Shown: positions 1 to 9,092 of the stretch, one piece after another
Numbering within the stretch: the stretch's first letter is position 1
How the letters are laid out: the number at the start of each line of letters is the position of its first letter
IMG/VR virus record: IMGVR_UViG_3300023174_000039
Span: 186,001 to 250,000 of that record
DNA: 64,000 nucleotides
Direction: 5' to 3' (one strand)
DNA from: a virus
Translations under genes and position numbers: made by a program
The notes under the pieces: model-generated
What the model saw: the letters and a program-made list of their open reading frames with translations, nothing else
The model's database searches: none
What the model was told of the DNA's origin: nothing

Positions 1-277
1 GATAAAGCCCTGCGCCCTTGAACAACACACGCCAAATACCATACACATGTGGGCTGTGCGGATCTTGTGTTTCTTCTGTGAATCTATGATGTTTGCGATG
101 TATAGCCACCCATTGACGGGTGACCATGCCAGTGGTTAACCATAACCAGGCTCTCATAAAATGTTCCAGTATAGGATGAAATACAATGCTTCTGTGTGCT
201 TGTCCACGATGTAAAAACAACGTGACACATATTATAGTGATGTGTGTAACTGTTAGGGTGTAAATTAGTTCAGTCAT
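1..277 (-). CDS. Fatty acid desaturase, N-terminal part (runs off the window)
   Basis: Reading the minus strand from an ATG at 277 gives 92 codons with no stop before the window edge. The peptide carries the first two histidine boxes of membrane fatty acyl desaturases: LHRGQAHRS (HRxxxH type) near residues 22-30 and IHRKHHRF (HxxHH type) near residues 60-67, followed by DPHSPHVYG. The N-terminus is hydrophobic, as expected for a membrane enzyme using a di-iron centre to put double bonds into acyl chains. It is divergent from the plus-strand gene at 326. The C-terminal histidine box is outside the window, so completeness is unknown. Confidence 0.8.
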   Translation of the reverse strand, partial: MTELIYTLTVTHITIICVTLFLHRGQAHRSIVFHPILEHFMRAWLWLTTGMVTRQWVAIHRKHHRFTEETQDPHSPHVYGIWRVLFKGAGLY

Positions 278-325
278 TGTTTATTTACTTGAATCTACGC
301 AAGTAAAACTCCAACTAAATACAGG

Positions 326-616
326 ATGGGATTACAAAGCGTTCAATTTGAATACGAAGTACATTGCGACTGGACCGGCACACCACCTGTTTATCGCTTG
401 TACATCAATGACGAACTGTTTACTGAACGCACATACATCTGGAATAACAAATATCTTGAAGAAGCAGTGTCAATCGAAGCACTGCCTGGGGACTATGTTG
501 TTCGTTATGAATTACACGGTAACGGAACGCTGACTGCAAAAAACCCCAAAGTCACCATTGGCACAGCAGAGTTTATAGACAATAACACATTAAGGATTCC
601 GCATGAGAGCTCATGA
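326..616 (+). CDS. Small hypothetical protein, beta-rich
   Basis: A 96-residue protein that I do not recognise. It alternates hydrophobic and polar residues and is rich in aromatic residues, suggesting a small beta-sandwich. It resembles in style, not clearly in sequence, the protein at 42507. There is no ribosome-binding site; a TAAATA box (316-321) ends four bases before the ATG, so the mRNA may be leaderless. It overlaps the next gene by 14 bases. Confidence 0.65.
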   Translation: MGLQSVQFEYEVHCDWTGTPPVYRLYINDELFTERTYIWNNKYLEEAVSIEALPGDYVVRYELHGNGTLTAKNPKVTIGTAEFIDNNTLRIPHESS

Positions 617-821
617 GATTATGGAAAATGCCAGTGCAGGCGCCACTTGTGCAGGGTCAATTGCTCCTGTAGAAAGCACCATGGGCATGGTATCAAGAAA
701 CGGCGGATCAATGCTAACAGGTAAATATGTAACAGGTTCAGATCCCACACCGAACACACCTAAAGAATACAAAAGGAACAAGAATGTTAGCGGACGCTTT
801 AAAAATTCTCCTGGCAACTGA
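603..821 (+). CDS. Small Gly/Ser/Ala-rich phage protein
   Basis: A 72-residue protein beginning MRAHEIM and continuing with a low-complexity SAGAT-type stretch and a basic C-terminus. Short proteins of this style sit next to structural genes in many marine T4-like phages; this is recollection, not a search. It overlaps the preceding gene by 14 bases and the dps-like gene by 38 bases, which argues for translational coupling. Function unknown. Confidence 0.6.
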   Translation: MRAHEIMENASAGATCAGSIAPVESTMGMVSRNGGSMLTGKYVTGSDPTPNTPKEYKRNKNVSGRFKNSPGN

Positions 822-1224
822 AGAAGCTTTTGCTCTAAAAGCCAAACAGTTTCACTGGAACGTAGAAGGCCCAGATTTTGGCCAGCTACATGCTTTCTTT
901 GACGCGATCCACGACGATGTGTATGGTGCTACTGACCCTACCGCTGAATACATTCGTGCCATGGGCGATTATGCTCCAGGGTCATTTGAACGATTTATAG
1001 AACTAACAAAAATACAGGGACAAACAAAGATCCCACGTGCTAGACTTATGTTAGAAGAACTCTTGGCCAACAATGGTCAAATGCTGGATCTTCTTAACGA
1101 AACCTTCCAAGTAGCAACCAATGAAAATCAGCAAGGTATTGCCAACTTCATTGCCGAACGAATTGATGCCCACCAGAAACATGGATGGATGTTGAGAAGT
1201 TATTTGAAAGAGCAACGAGCATGA
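784..1224 (+). CDS. dps: Dps-like ferritin family protein
   Basis: A 146-residue protein, close to the usual Dps length. The N-terminal helix carries the Dps signature KAKQFHWNVEGPDF (about residues 19-32), followed by LHAFFDAIHDDVY and a TAEYIRAMG segment matching the ferroxidase-site helices. Dps proteins form 12-mers that store iron, detoxify peroxide and bind DNA. In a phage the role could be protection of DNA during infection. The start has an AAGGAAC sequence 6-8 bases upstream. The stop overlaps the next start as ATGA. Confidence 0.88.
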   Translation: MLADALKILLATEEAFALKAKQFHWNVEGPDFGQLHAFFDAIHDDVYGATDPTAEYIRAMGDYAPGSFERFIELTKIQGQTKIPRARLMLEELLANNGQMLDLLNETFQVATNENQQGIANFIAERIDAHQKHGWMLRSYLKEQRA

Positions 1225-1913
1225 GTTCATCAGCAGACATTAGATCAATTCTAGATCGCTTGGCCACAGTAGAAGAAAGCAAACTTACTCCTGTCAACGT
1301 CAAGCATGGGTTAAACAAACAGCAGAAGTCTGCGGACCAATTGCCTGCGCTGTTCAAACCCCGAGACATTAGTCCCACATTGGCCAAAAAGCCTTATCAA
1401 AAACATCCCATGGACGGCAAACTAGTTGGCGACTCAATTGAGCCTACCAAGAGTCCGCTAGAAGAAGCCATGCAAGACATTGAAGAAGACATGCTCAGCA
1501 AAGTCAAGCGCAGTTTTGTTGATTACTTGGAGCAATTAGAAGACGATAACAAAATTGACGGCCACTTGGTCCGCAAGGCCAAGGCTGAACTAGATATTGC
1601 CAATGACCCAGATCCTGAAAACGAATCAGAGATAGATGAAGATCCTACACAACAAGACCTTGATGTGGTGCCTGCACAAGCACCTGCTGAAGATCCTACA
1701 TTGGCAGAAGCACCTGTAAAAACCTATCCCATGGAAGATGGTAGCATGCTAGAGTGTTATGGTAATGAATCACAAGGATTTGAAATTCGTCATGGAGAAC
1801 GACGATTACCCACACGTTTCCGCAATGTCAATGATGCCGACATGGCAGTAAAGATATTCCAGAAACGTAAAAACAAGCCCCAGGGCAACGAAGATTATTT
1901 GGAAGAACGCTGA
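1221..1913 (+). CDS. Acidic, proline-rich phage protein of unknown function
   Basis: I chose the ATG at 1221, which overlaps the dps-like stop as ATGA, over an upstream in-frame start inside dps. The 230-residue product has a Ser-rich N-terminus, a charged helical middle (about 85-140) and a Pro/Glu/Asp-rich linker (about 140-180), then a compact C-terminal segment. I do not recognise the family. Its place directly upstream of the LysM protein suggests a virion-associated or structural role. Confidence 0.7.
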   Translation: MSSSADIRSILDRLATVEESKLTPVNVKHGLNKQQKSADQLPALFKPRDISPTLAKKPYQKHPMDGKLVGDSIEPTKSPLEEAMQDIEEDMLSKVKRSFVDYLEQLEDDNKIDGHLVRKAKAELDIANDPDPENESEIDEDPTQQDLDVVPAQAPAEDPTLAEAPVKTYPMEDGSMLECYGNESQGFEIRHGERRLPTRFRNVNDADMAVKIFQKRKNKPQGNEDYLEER

Positions 1914-1914
1914 A

Positions 1915-4233
1915 ATGATAGTAGATCAATTATTCACAACCCCTGCTGTAGTTGGTAACACCAAGCAGTTTTTTGGTGAAAGCCGTCACAACAAGTTGCT
2001 GAAAGAAGACGTAACTTATCGCAAGTTCCATAATCTAAGTCGCATGCTTGCCGAACGTGCAATGAGTGAGAAAGAAATTCTTGACTTGTTTGCGGCCATT
2101 GAGGCAGGTGCCAATGCCACAGGACAGAATCGTACTGCATTGGGCCGAGGCAAAGATGCGGTAGCAGGTGCATACACATCTGCCAAAGATGCTATTAACG
2201 GTGTATTGAGTTCTATTGCAAAATCTACTCCTGTTGCAGGTGTAGATGCTGCCTACAATGATGCCACTGGCGCACTACGCGACGCAGTTGGCACTAACAG
2301 CAAGGTCATGGATTCGATCAAGAAGTATCGACTGCTGGCCAAAGAATATCCCAAGACACAGTTATTTGTCAAGACAGCACTAATTGGGTTGGCCGGTATG
2401 GCCACTGGTGGTGCAGGATTGCCTGCTATTGCCGGTCTTACTGCCGCCATTGATGCCGCCATTAAAGGTGAAAAGTTATCTAGTATTATTGGCAAAGGTG
2501 TTGGCGCCGCACTAATGGGCTTGGCCTCAAAAGAAGTAATGGATCTGTTGTCTGGTGGCTCTGCTCCTCTTGCTGCCGATGATGGTACCACCGCAGGAAT
2601 ACAAGCACAGATTGATGCACAGAATGCGGCACAGATTCCCGGTGGCTACACAGATTACACAGTGCAAAAAGGTGATACTTTGAGTCAACTTGGGCAAAAA
2701 GGTAAATTTAGTGTTGGTGATGCACTAAACGCCAACAATGGTGCTACATCTGTAACCCCCAATGGTCAATCAATGACCTGGAATGATCCTAATGCATTAT
2801 CTGATGTTAACCCCATGGGTGATTATGTGGGGCCGAATACAGGCGTGCAACAAGATTACAACGTAAGCACCGCGCCAAAAATTTCAAATCCTGATGTGTT
2901 ACCAACAGGACAAAAAATCAGACTTCCAAACGCCACAGGTGCCACACCATATGCAGGCAATGTTGGCCTTGCTGGTGACACTTGGAACAAGATTGGGTCA
3001 GGGCAATATCCTTACAGTCAGATTTCTGCTAACCAAGCTGCCAAGTATGGACTCAAAGAAAATGTCAACTTAAAACGATTGCCAGCAGAACAGTTAATTG
3101 ATCAAAAGCTCACCGTGATGGCTTGGGCACTGGTTGAAAGTGCAGGCAAGCCTCCTGCTCGCAACATACACTTGACACATGCGGGTGTTATCACTGTGAT
3201 TGAAAACGTTGATCGTCATCGTCGTGCGTTGTTGAAAGAACTTGATGCAATGGGTCCTAGCCGTGCAAATATACCTGCTGTGCCTCGTCCTGACATGCCC
3301 GGCGTAATTGGGCGTGGGCTAAATGCGGCATCTGGTTTTGCTAGCAAAGTAGGCAACTATTTTACCAAGCAAGCACAGAACTTCACACGCAAAGTCACCG
3401 CAGCCAAACTCAAAACAGAGTGGGAACAACTGGGACACTTTACTGATTCAGATCAAATTGCCGCCTTCTTGGCCAAGCAAGGTGTTCCACAAGGTGTTAT
3501 CACTGATGTGTATGGCAAGATGGGTATTCCTTACACAGCGCCAGCCGCAGTTCCTGATGGTACACCTGCACCACAGCAACAAGGCGGTGCCGGCATCCAG
3601 ACTGGCGACATCTACGCTATTGATCCAGCCACAGGCAAGCCTTACGAAAAAGAAAAACTTGCTGCCAAGTGGAATACTACTACACAACCAGCGCCTACTC
3701 CGGCACCTGCCCCAACTACAGTACCTACACCAACCACAGCAACAACTCCTGGGAAAACAAATGTAACTACAAATGCTCCTGGGTTTGACGCTACCAATGT
3801 AATGAAATTACCAGGCATGGAAAAATATGCCAAGACTGCACCAGCGGCCCCGGCAAAGACTGCTAACTTTGGAGGCGGGCCTACTGGGTATGGTAAAACA
3901 ACTACTGCCTTTAAGGCACCAACTGCACAAGCGCCGTCCGCGCCATCTGTGCCTGCCGCGCCAAAGGCTCCGGGTGACCAAAGATTAACTTCTGACGAAT
4001 ACATTAAGAAACTCGGAGCACCAGCACTTCCTGAAACTATCGAGCAAGTGAAAAAAATGTTAGAAACTGTGCAGACCAAGGATGATGTTGCATTTATTAA
4101 AAAGTACATCAACCGACAGTTCCAAGGGCAACTCAGCGAATCAGCCAATGCACAACGTAGTCACTTGCTAAACGAAGTAACTAGAATTGGTGCAATACGC
4201 CGAAGAACATACAGCCAGCAACTGGCCATTTGA
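1915..4233 (+). CDS. Large virion-type protein with LysM domain
   Basis: 772 residues. A long glycine/alanine-rich hydrophobic segment lies at about 155-190, a LysM-like motif YTVQKGDTLSQLG at about 245, and a second weaker AGDTWNKIG motif at about 352. A helical middle follows, then a long Pro/Ala/Thr-rich linker at about 545-690 and a charged C-terminus. LysM binds peptidoglycan; combined with a membrane-like stretch this suggests a protein that contacts the cell envelope during DNA entry, or an internal virion protein. That role is inference. It starts one base after the previous stop. Confidence 0.75.
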   Translation: MIVDQLFTTPAVVGNTKQFFGESRHNKLLKEDVTYRKFHNLSRMLAERAMSEKEILDLFAAIEAGANATGQNRTALGRGKDAVAGAYTSAKDAINGVLSSIAKSTPVAGVDAAYNDATGALRDAVGTNSKVMDSIKKYRLLAKEYPKTQLFVKTALIGLAGMATGGAGLPAIAGLTAAIDAAIKGEKLSSIIGKGVGAALMGLASKEVMDLLSGGSAPLAADDGTTAGIQAQIDAQNAAQIPGGYTDYTVQKGDTLSQLGQKGKFSVGDALNANNGATSVTPNGQSMTWNDPNALSDVNPMGDYVGPNTGVQQDYNVSTAPKISNPDVLPTGQKIRLPNATGATPYAGNVGLAGDTWNKIGSGQYPYSQISANQAAKYGLKENVNLKRLPAEQLIDQKLTVMAWALVESAGKPPARNIHLTHAGVITVIENVDRHRRALLKELDAMGPSRANIPAVPRPDMPGVIGRGLNAASGFASKVGNYFTKQAQNFTRKVTAAKLKTEWEQLGHFTDSDQIAAFLAKQGVPQGVITDVYGKMGIPYTAPAAVPDGTPAPQQQGGAGIQTGDIYAIDPATGKPYEKEKLAAKWNTTTQPAPTPAPAPTTVPTPTTATTPGKTNVTTNAPGFDATNVMKLPGMEKYAKTAPAAPAKTANFGGGPTGYGKTTTAFKAPTAQAPSAPSVPAAPKAPGDQRLTSDEYIKKLGAPALPETIEQVKKMLETVQTKDDVAFIKKYINRQFQGQLSESANAQRSHLLNEVTRIGAIRRRTYSQQLAI

Positions 4234-4238
4234 ACACA

Positions 4239-4318
4239 CCTTAGGACCGGTACTTGTTACCGATAGTGTGGTCCGGCTGCTGGACTGGCGTAACGATTCG
4301 CTACCGTGAAACCTAAAG
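4239..4318 (+). ncRNA. Folded RNA element between virion and replication genes
   Basis: The 157-base gap before the dsbA-like gene holds a compact fold. CCTTAGG at 4239-4245 pairs with CCTAAAG at 4312-4318 with one mismatch. Inside, GGACC 4244-4248 can pair with GGTCC 4270-4274 around the hairpin CGGTA/TACCG at 4248-4262, and a second hairpin lies at about 4287-4305. It could be a small RNA, a processing site or an attenuator. There is no T-run, so it is not a simple terminator. Confidence 0.4.
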
Positions 4319-4390
4319 TGAGCATTATCTCTCCAAACTTGTTGTGATTATAACATATTGTGTGTATACTTACACACAAGGAGTATTTTT

Positions 4391-4654
4391 ATGTCACAAC
4401 CCAAATCTTTCAATGGCGAGCAGAAGCTCAAACTCACACAAATTATCAACGAAGGCATGCAAGTCATGCACGAGATTGATACATTACAAGGTGGACTTAC
4501 TGACACTATCAAAGCAGTAGCAGAAGAACTTGAAGTCAAGCCAGGCATCTTGAAAAAAGCAATTCGTATTGCGCACAAAGCAAGTCTAACACAAGCCAAT
4601 CAAGAACACGAAGACCTTAATACTATTTTGGAAACCGTTGGCAAAACATTATAA
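4391..4654 (+). CDS. dsbA: DsbA-like double-stranded DNA-binding protein
   Basis: 87 residues from the ATG at 4391, preceded by AAGGAG; an upstream in-frame start lacks a ribosome site. The helical sequence with LQGGLTDTIKAVAEEL and KPGILKKAIRIAHKAS matches the pattern of T4 DsbA-type proteins, small transcription-associated DNA-binding proteins (name unrelated to disulfide isomerase). A possible -10 box lies near 4370. A T4-late-like TATAAATA overlaps its 3' end and would serve the polymerase gene downstream. Confidence 0.65.
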   Translation: MSQPKSFNGEQKLKLTQIINEGMQVMHEIDTLQGGLTDTIKAVAEELEVKPGILKKAIRIAHKASLTQANQEHEDLNTILETVGKTL

Positions 4655-4725
4655 ATATCTGTCTCGACAGCGAGTCGCTCACGTTACGAGCATGAATCAC
4701 GGCTTACCGGCCACAATCGGAGACT
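4650..4725 (+). promoter_or_regulatory. Late-type promoter and structured leader of DNA polymerase
   Basis: TATAAATA, identical to the T4 late -10 consensus, lies at 4650-4657 across the end of the dsbA-like gene. The following roughly 65-base leader can fold: GTCTC near 4661 with GAGAC next to the start codon, and GCTC/GAGC as an inner hairpin. The outer stem would cover the GGAGA ribosome site of the polymerase gene, so it may control polymerase translation. T4 gp43 represses its own mRNA through a leader hairpin; a parallel here is inference. Confidence 0.4.
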
Positions 4726-7386
4726 ATGAGTTATATCGACGCACTATTTGATCGTGAACACGATCGCATTCATGTTGTAGAACGCCAAGACGGCGTGAGG
4801 AAATACCAAGAGTATCCTGCCAACTACATCTTTTACTATGACGATGCCCGGGGCAAGTTCCAAAGCATATATGGCACACCTGTCAGTCGTTTCTCAACAC
4901 GCAACAACAAAGAGTTCCGCAAGGAAGTTAAAATGCATTCCGGCAAGCAATTGTACGAGAGTGATATCAATCCTATCTTTCGTTGTTTAGAAGAAAACTA
5001 CAAAGACCAAGACGCCCCAGAACTCAATGTTGCATTTTTTGACATTGAGGTAGACTTTGACAAAGAGCGAGGTTTCTCGCCTGTGGAGGATCCATTTAAT
5101 CCTATCACTGCAATCTCAGTCTACCTAAACTGGTTAGATCAATTGGTTACTCTGGCAGTGCCACCACGAGGAATAACTTGGGAGACTGCACAAGAGCTTG
5201 TGAAAGACTTTGAAAACACCTTGTTGTTTGATCGAGAAGAGGACATGATTAAAACATTCCTGGACTTGATCGAGGATGCAGATGTGTTGTCAGGTTGGAA
5301 CTCAGAGGGCTACGATATTCCATATACTGTGAATCGTTGCACTCGTGTGTTATCAAAAGACGACACTCGCAAGTTCTGTCTATGGGGACAATTACCCAAG
5401 ATGCGTATGTTTGAACGCTTTGGTAGCGAAAGCCAAACGTATGACTTGATCGGTCGTGTGCATATGGACTATATGCAATTGTATCGCAAGTACACATATG
5501 AAGAACGTCACTCATACAGTTTGGACGCCATTGGCGAGCACGAACTCAACGAGCGCAAGACACAGTTTGAAGGCACACTGGATCAACTATACAATCAACA
5601 CTTTAAAAAGTTTATTGAATACAACCGTCAAGATACATTGTTGTTACACAAGCTGGATCGCAAATTACAGTTTTTGAGTCTGGCTAGCGAATTAGCACAC
5701 GCCAACACAGTATTGCTACAAACCACAATGGGTGCTGTGGCAGTAACTGAGCAGGCTATTATTAATGAAGCTCACGAACGTGGCATGGTGGTACCCAATC
5801 GCAAGCAACGTCTAACAGATGATGACACACAGGCCGCGGGTGCGTATGTTGCGTATCCCAAGAAGGGCTTGCATGACTGGATTGGATCAGTTGACATTAA
5901 CTCACTGTATCCGAGTGCTATTCGTGCCATGAACATGGGACCAGAAACTGTGGTAGGACAATTACGTCCTATCATGACCGACCACTATATCAAAGAAAAG
6001 ATTGCCAAGGGTGCCAGTTTTGCGGCTGCGTGGGAGGGCTTGTTTGGCAGCTTGGAATACACTGCTGTGATGGAACAGCAACGTGGCACAGAGATCACAA
6101 TTGACTGGCAAGACGGCACAGAAAGCACACACTCGGCAGCAGAGATTTGGACCATCATGTTTGACAGCAACCAGCCCTGGATCATGAGTGCTAATGGTAC
6201 TATCCTTACATATGAGAAGAAGGGTATCATTCCTGGCCTGTTGGAACGCTGGTATGCGGAACGTAAAGAACTGCAGGCCAAGAAAAAAGTAGCCAAGGAC
6301 AAGAAAGAAGAAGCATTCTGGGACAAGCGTCAGTTAGTCAAGAAGATTAACTTGAATTCGTTGTATGGTGCTATTTTGAATCCAGGTTGTAGGTTTTTTG
6401 ATCACAGGATCGGGCAATCAACCACACTCACAGGCCGTGCTATTGCCAAACACATGGATGCCTACATCAACGAATGTATCACAGGCAAATATGATCACAC
6501 AGGCGAAGCTATTATATATGGTGATACAGACTCATGCTACTTTACTGCTTGGCCAGTGTTAAAGAAGGAAGTGGAAGAGGGTCGCATGGAGTGGTCAAAA
6601 GAAACTGCCATTGCCTTGTATGATTCAATTGCCGAACAAGTCAATGCAAGTTTCCCTGGCTTTATGGAGCAAGCATTCCATTGTCCAAGAGAAATGGGTG
6701 CGTTGATTGCGGCAGGTCGAGAACTGGTTGCAGATCGTGGCCTGTTTATCACAAAAAAACGTTATGCTGTAAACATCATTGACTTAGAAGGCAAACGACT
6801 GGATGTAGAAGGTAAAAAAGGCAAAACCAAAGCCATGGGCCTGGATTTGAAACGTAGTGATACACCTAAAGTTATTCAGGACTTCTTGTTGGAACTTCTA
6901 AATAGTACATTGCATGGCGGCACACGTGAAGCAATCATTGAACGTATTCGTGAGTTCAAATATGAATTTATGGAGCGACCAGGCTGGGAAAAAGGTTCGC
7001 CCAAGCGTGTGAACAACTTGACCAAGTATGCGGCAGAAGAAACAAGACTTGGTAAAGCCAACATGCCAGGGCATGTTAGAGCCGCAATGAACTGGAATCA
7101 AATGCGCAGAATGAACAGTGACAACTACTCAATGCAAATTGTAGACGGCATGAAAACCATTGTGTGTAAACTAAAAAGCAATCCCTTGGGATGGACCAGT
7201 ATTGGGTATCCTACAGATGAACAGAGATTGCCTGCTTGGTTTGTTGAACTGCCGTTTGATGACGGACTTATGGAGGCAACTGTTGTGGATCAAAAGGTCG
7301 ACAACTTGCTGGGTGTGCTGGAATGGGACTTGGCATCAGCAACCAACACAGAAAATACATTTACTAGTTTATTTGAATTCGAATGA
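4726..7386 (+). CDS. Family B DNA polymerase (T4 gp43-like)
   Basis: 886 residues. The 3'-5' exonuclease motif I is FFDIEVDFD with Asp106 and Glu108. Polymerase motif A is VDINSLYPS at about 389-397, motif B KKINLNSLYGA at about 539-549, and motif C YGDTDS at about 598-603 with both catalytic aspartates. This is the full architecture of a replicative phage polymerase, with length close to T4 gp43. GGAGA precedes the start. The stop overlaps the next gene as ATGA. The sliding clamp is one gene downstream, which supports a replisome operon. Confidence 0.96.
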   Translation: MSYIDALFDREHDRIHVVERQDGVRKYQEYPANYIFYYDDARGKFQSIYGTPVSRFSTRNNKEFRKEVKMHSGKQLYESDINPIFRCLEENYKDQDAPELNVAFFDIEVDFDKERGFSPVEDPFNPITAISVYLNWLDQLVTLAVPPRGITWETAQELVKDFENTLLFDREEDMIKTFLDLIEDADVLSGWNSEGYDIPYTVNRCTRVLSKDDTRKFCLWGQLPKMRMFERFGSESQTYDLIGRVHMDYMQLYRKYTYEERHSYSLDAIGEHELNERKTQFEGTLDQLYNQHFKKFIEYNRQDTLLLHKLDRKLQFLSLASELAHANTVLLQTTMGAVAVTEQAIINEAHERGMVVPNRKQRLTDDDTQAAGAYVAYPKKGLHDWIGSVDINSLYPSAIRAMNMGPETVVGQLRPIMTDHYIKEKIAKGASFAAAWEGLFGSLEYTAVMEQQRGTEITIDWQDGTESTHSAAEIWTIMFDSNQPWIMSANGTILTYEKKGIIPGLLERWYAERKELQAKKKVAKDKKEEAFWDKRQLVKKINLNSLYGAILNPGCRFFDHRIGQSTTLTGRAIAKHMDAYINECITGKYDHTGEAIIYGDTDSCYFTAWPVLKKEVEEGRMEWSKETAIALYDSIAEQVNASFPGFMEQAFHCPREMGALIAAGRELVADRGLFITKKRYAVNIIDLEGKRLDVEGKKGKTKAMGLDLKRSDTPKVIQDFLLELLNSTLHGGTREAIIERIREFKYEFMERPGWEKGSPKRVNNLTKYAAEETRLGKANMPGHVRAAMNWNQMRRMNSDNYSMQIVDGMKTIVCKLKSNPLGWTSIGYPTDEQRLPAWFVELPFDDGLMEATVVDQKVDNLLGVLEWDLASATNTENTFTSLFEFE

Positions 7387-8318
7387 AACTCAGCGATATT
7401 GTTTATTACCGTAACCACCTTGACAGTGTTAATACAGATACTATCAAGTATAATGCCATGCATGAACTTGATGCCATGCGGCATGTGGTTGATCACGGTG
7501 GAGTCAAGGTTGGAAATTATGCAGATTTAATCCATGACAAGTATAGTTCGGCTGTTGATGCTGTTGCCGACATGACTTCGGTCATACACAACCTTTGTGA
7601 TGAACTTGATTTGTTAATTGAACAACACACCGCTGAATACATGGCCGAGAGCACAAGAATGTATGAGCAAGACATGTGCTGGGAAACAAACGAGTATATT
7701 CTCAGACGCAAACTACACATTGACGATAACAGCAACATAATGTTGCGCGGTAGGCTACGGAACTATACTGACTGGCGTGTACCGGGACTGATCATCCGCC
7801 CGGCTTGCGAAACATTTATTGAAGAACTAGTACCACTGGATCCTTTATATATTGTAGACCACCACATGGATCTTATTACACCTAGTATGGCGGAATTCAA
7901 CGAAGTGTATCAAGCTAGACTACGACCATATGTAATCAGCGAAGAAGATGAACAAATACTTGGACCACTACCCGATGGGCAGTTTGGATTTGTATTTGCC
8001 TACAACTTTTTCAATTACAAACCATACGAATTATTGCAACGCTACCTGCAGGAACTGTATCAAAAGATAAGGCCTGGAGGTGCAGTGATTTTGACATTTA
8101 ATGACTGTGATCGGGGGCACGGAGTAGCATTGATGGAATCTTGTTTCATGTGCTACACTCCCAAGACCAAAGTCATTGACTATGCCGAGTCTCTTGGCTT
8201 TGATCTCAGCCATGATCATACCGGACTTGGTGATCTAAGTTGGTTAGAATTCCGAAAGCCCGGAAAGATAACCAGCCTGCGAAGCGCACAACCTTTGGCA
8301 AAAATTATTTCAAAATAA
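7383..8318 (+). CDS. SAM-methyltransferase-like protein
   Basis: 311 residues starting inside the polymerase stop (ATGA). The N-terminal half is helical and unrecognised. The C-terminal half has the look of a class I methyltransferase: PLYIVDHHMDLI at about 155, FGFVFAYNFFNY at about 202, then a helix and RPGGAVILTFNDCDRG at about 230-245, which matches the post-motif loop of this fold. The glycine-rich motif I is poor, so activity is unsure. Coupling to the polymerase suggests work on DNA or on replication. Confidence 0.55.
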   Translation: MKLSDIVYYRNHLDSVNTDTIKYNAMHELDAMRHVVDHGGVKVGNYADLIHDKYSSAVDAVADMTSVIHNLCDELDLLIEQHTAEYMAESTRMYEQDMCWETNEYILRRKLHIDDNSNIMLRGRLRNYTDWRVPGLIIRPACETFIEELVPLDPLYIVDHHMDLITPSMAEFNEVYQARLRPYVISEEDEQILGPLPDGQFGFVFAYNFFNYKPYELLQRYLQELYQKIRPGGAVILTFNDCDRGHGVALMESCFMCYTPKTKVIDYAESLGFDLSHDHTGLGDLSWLEFRKPGKITSLRSAQPLAKIISK

Positions 8319-8368
8319 CTTGCTAAATCTAAATAAACCCTGTATACTTAAACACTTAGGAGAAAATT

Positions 8369-9091
8369 ATGAAAGACTGTCTATTAGACTTGGTACAACA
8401 CACACATGATCTTGGTTGCATTGACTTGATCAAGATTGTAGGAGACGAGAACTCTACACAAATCGAAGGCTTGGCGGAAGATTTGAGCGTGGTAGTTAAA
8501 GGTGAGTATAAGAATCCAGTGCCCGATTTTGTTGGCACATTTGGTATGCCAAACTTGAGCAAACTCAAAACACTTTTAAACTTGCAAGAGTACAAAGAGG
8601 ATGCCAAACTCACTATCACACGCAAGACTCCCACAGAACCCGATGGCATTGATTTTATAAACAAAACAGGCGACTTCAAAAACAACTATCGATTCATGAC
8701 ATCCGGAGTTGTTAGTGACAAATTAAAAACTGCCAAAATGAAACCAGTAACTTGGCACATTGAGTTTGAGCCCACAGTTGCCAGCATCATGCGTTTGAAG
8801 ATGCAGATGAGTGCCAATGCCGAAGAGCCAAACTTTCAAGTCAAGACTGATGGTACAGACTTGAAATTTTACTTTGGTGATCATTCAACCCATGCTGGTA
8901 ATTTTGTGTTTCAACCTGATATTACAGGACAATTGAAACGTGCATGGAGTTATCCTGCCAAACAATTTGCCAGTATCATGGATTTGATTGGAGATAAGAC
9001 TGTGCGCATCAGTGATGACGGAGTGGCACAGATCACAGTAGACTCTGGTGTGGCTGTATACAACTACCTGTTGCCAGCACAAAGCAAGTGA
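8369..9091 (+). CDS. Sliding clamp (T4 gp45-like)
   Basis: 240 residues, the usual size of phage clamp subunits, which form a trimeric ring and tether the polymerase. The pattern of FGMPNLSKLKTLL near residue 55 and the C-terminal GVAVYNYLLPA resembles gp45-type clamps in marine T4-like phages. It has a good ribosome site (AGGAG) and its own upstream element TGTATACTT at about 8342, similar to one before the dsbA-like gene. Location after the polymerase supports the call. Confidence 0.8.
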   Translation: MKDCLLDLVQHTHDLGCIDLIKIVGDENSTQIEGLAEDLSVVVKGEYKNPVPDFVGTFGMPNLSKLKTLLNLQEYKEDAKLTITRKTPTEPDGIDFINKTGDFKNNYRFMTSGVVSDKLKTAKMKPVTWHIEFEPTVASIMRLKMQMSANAEEPNFQVKTDGTDLKFYFGDHSTHAGNFVFQPDITGQLKRAWSYPAKQFASIMDLIGDKTVRISDDGVAQITVDSGVAVYNYLLPAQSK

Positions 9092-9092
9092 T

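Noticed and set aside
3642-4148. A 168-codon open frame on the minus strand.
   Set aside because: It is a shadow of the Ala/Pro/Thr-rich linker of the LysM protein; its Gly/Val-rich product has no start signal.
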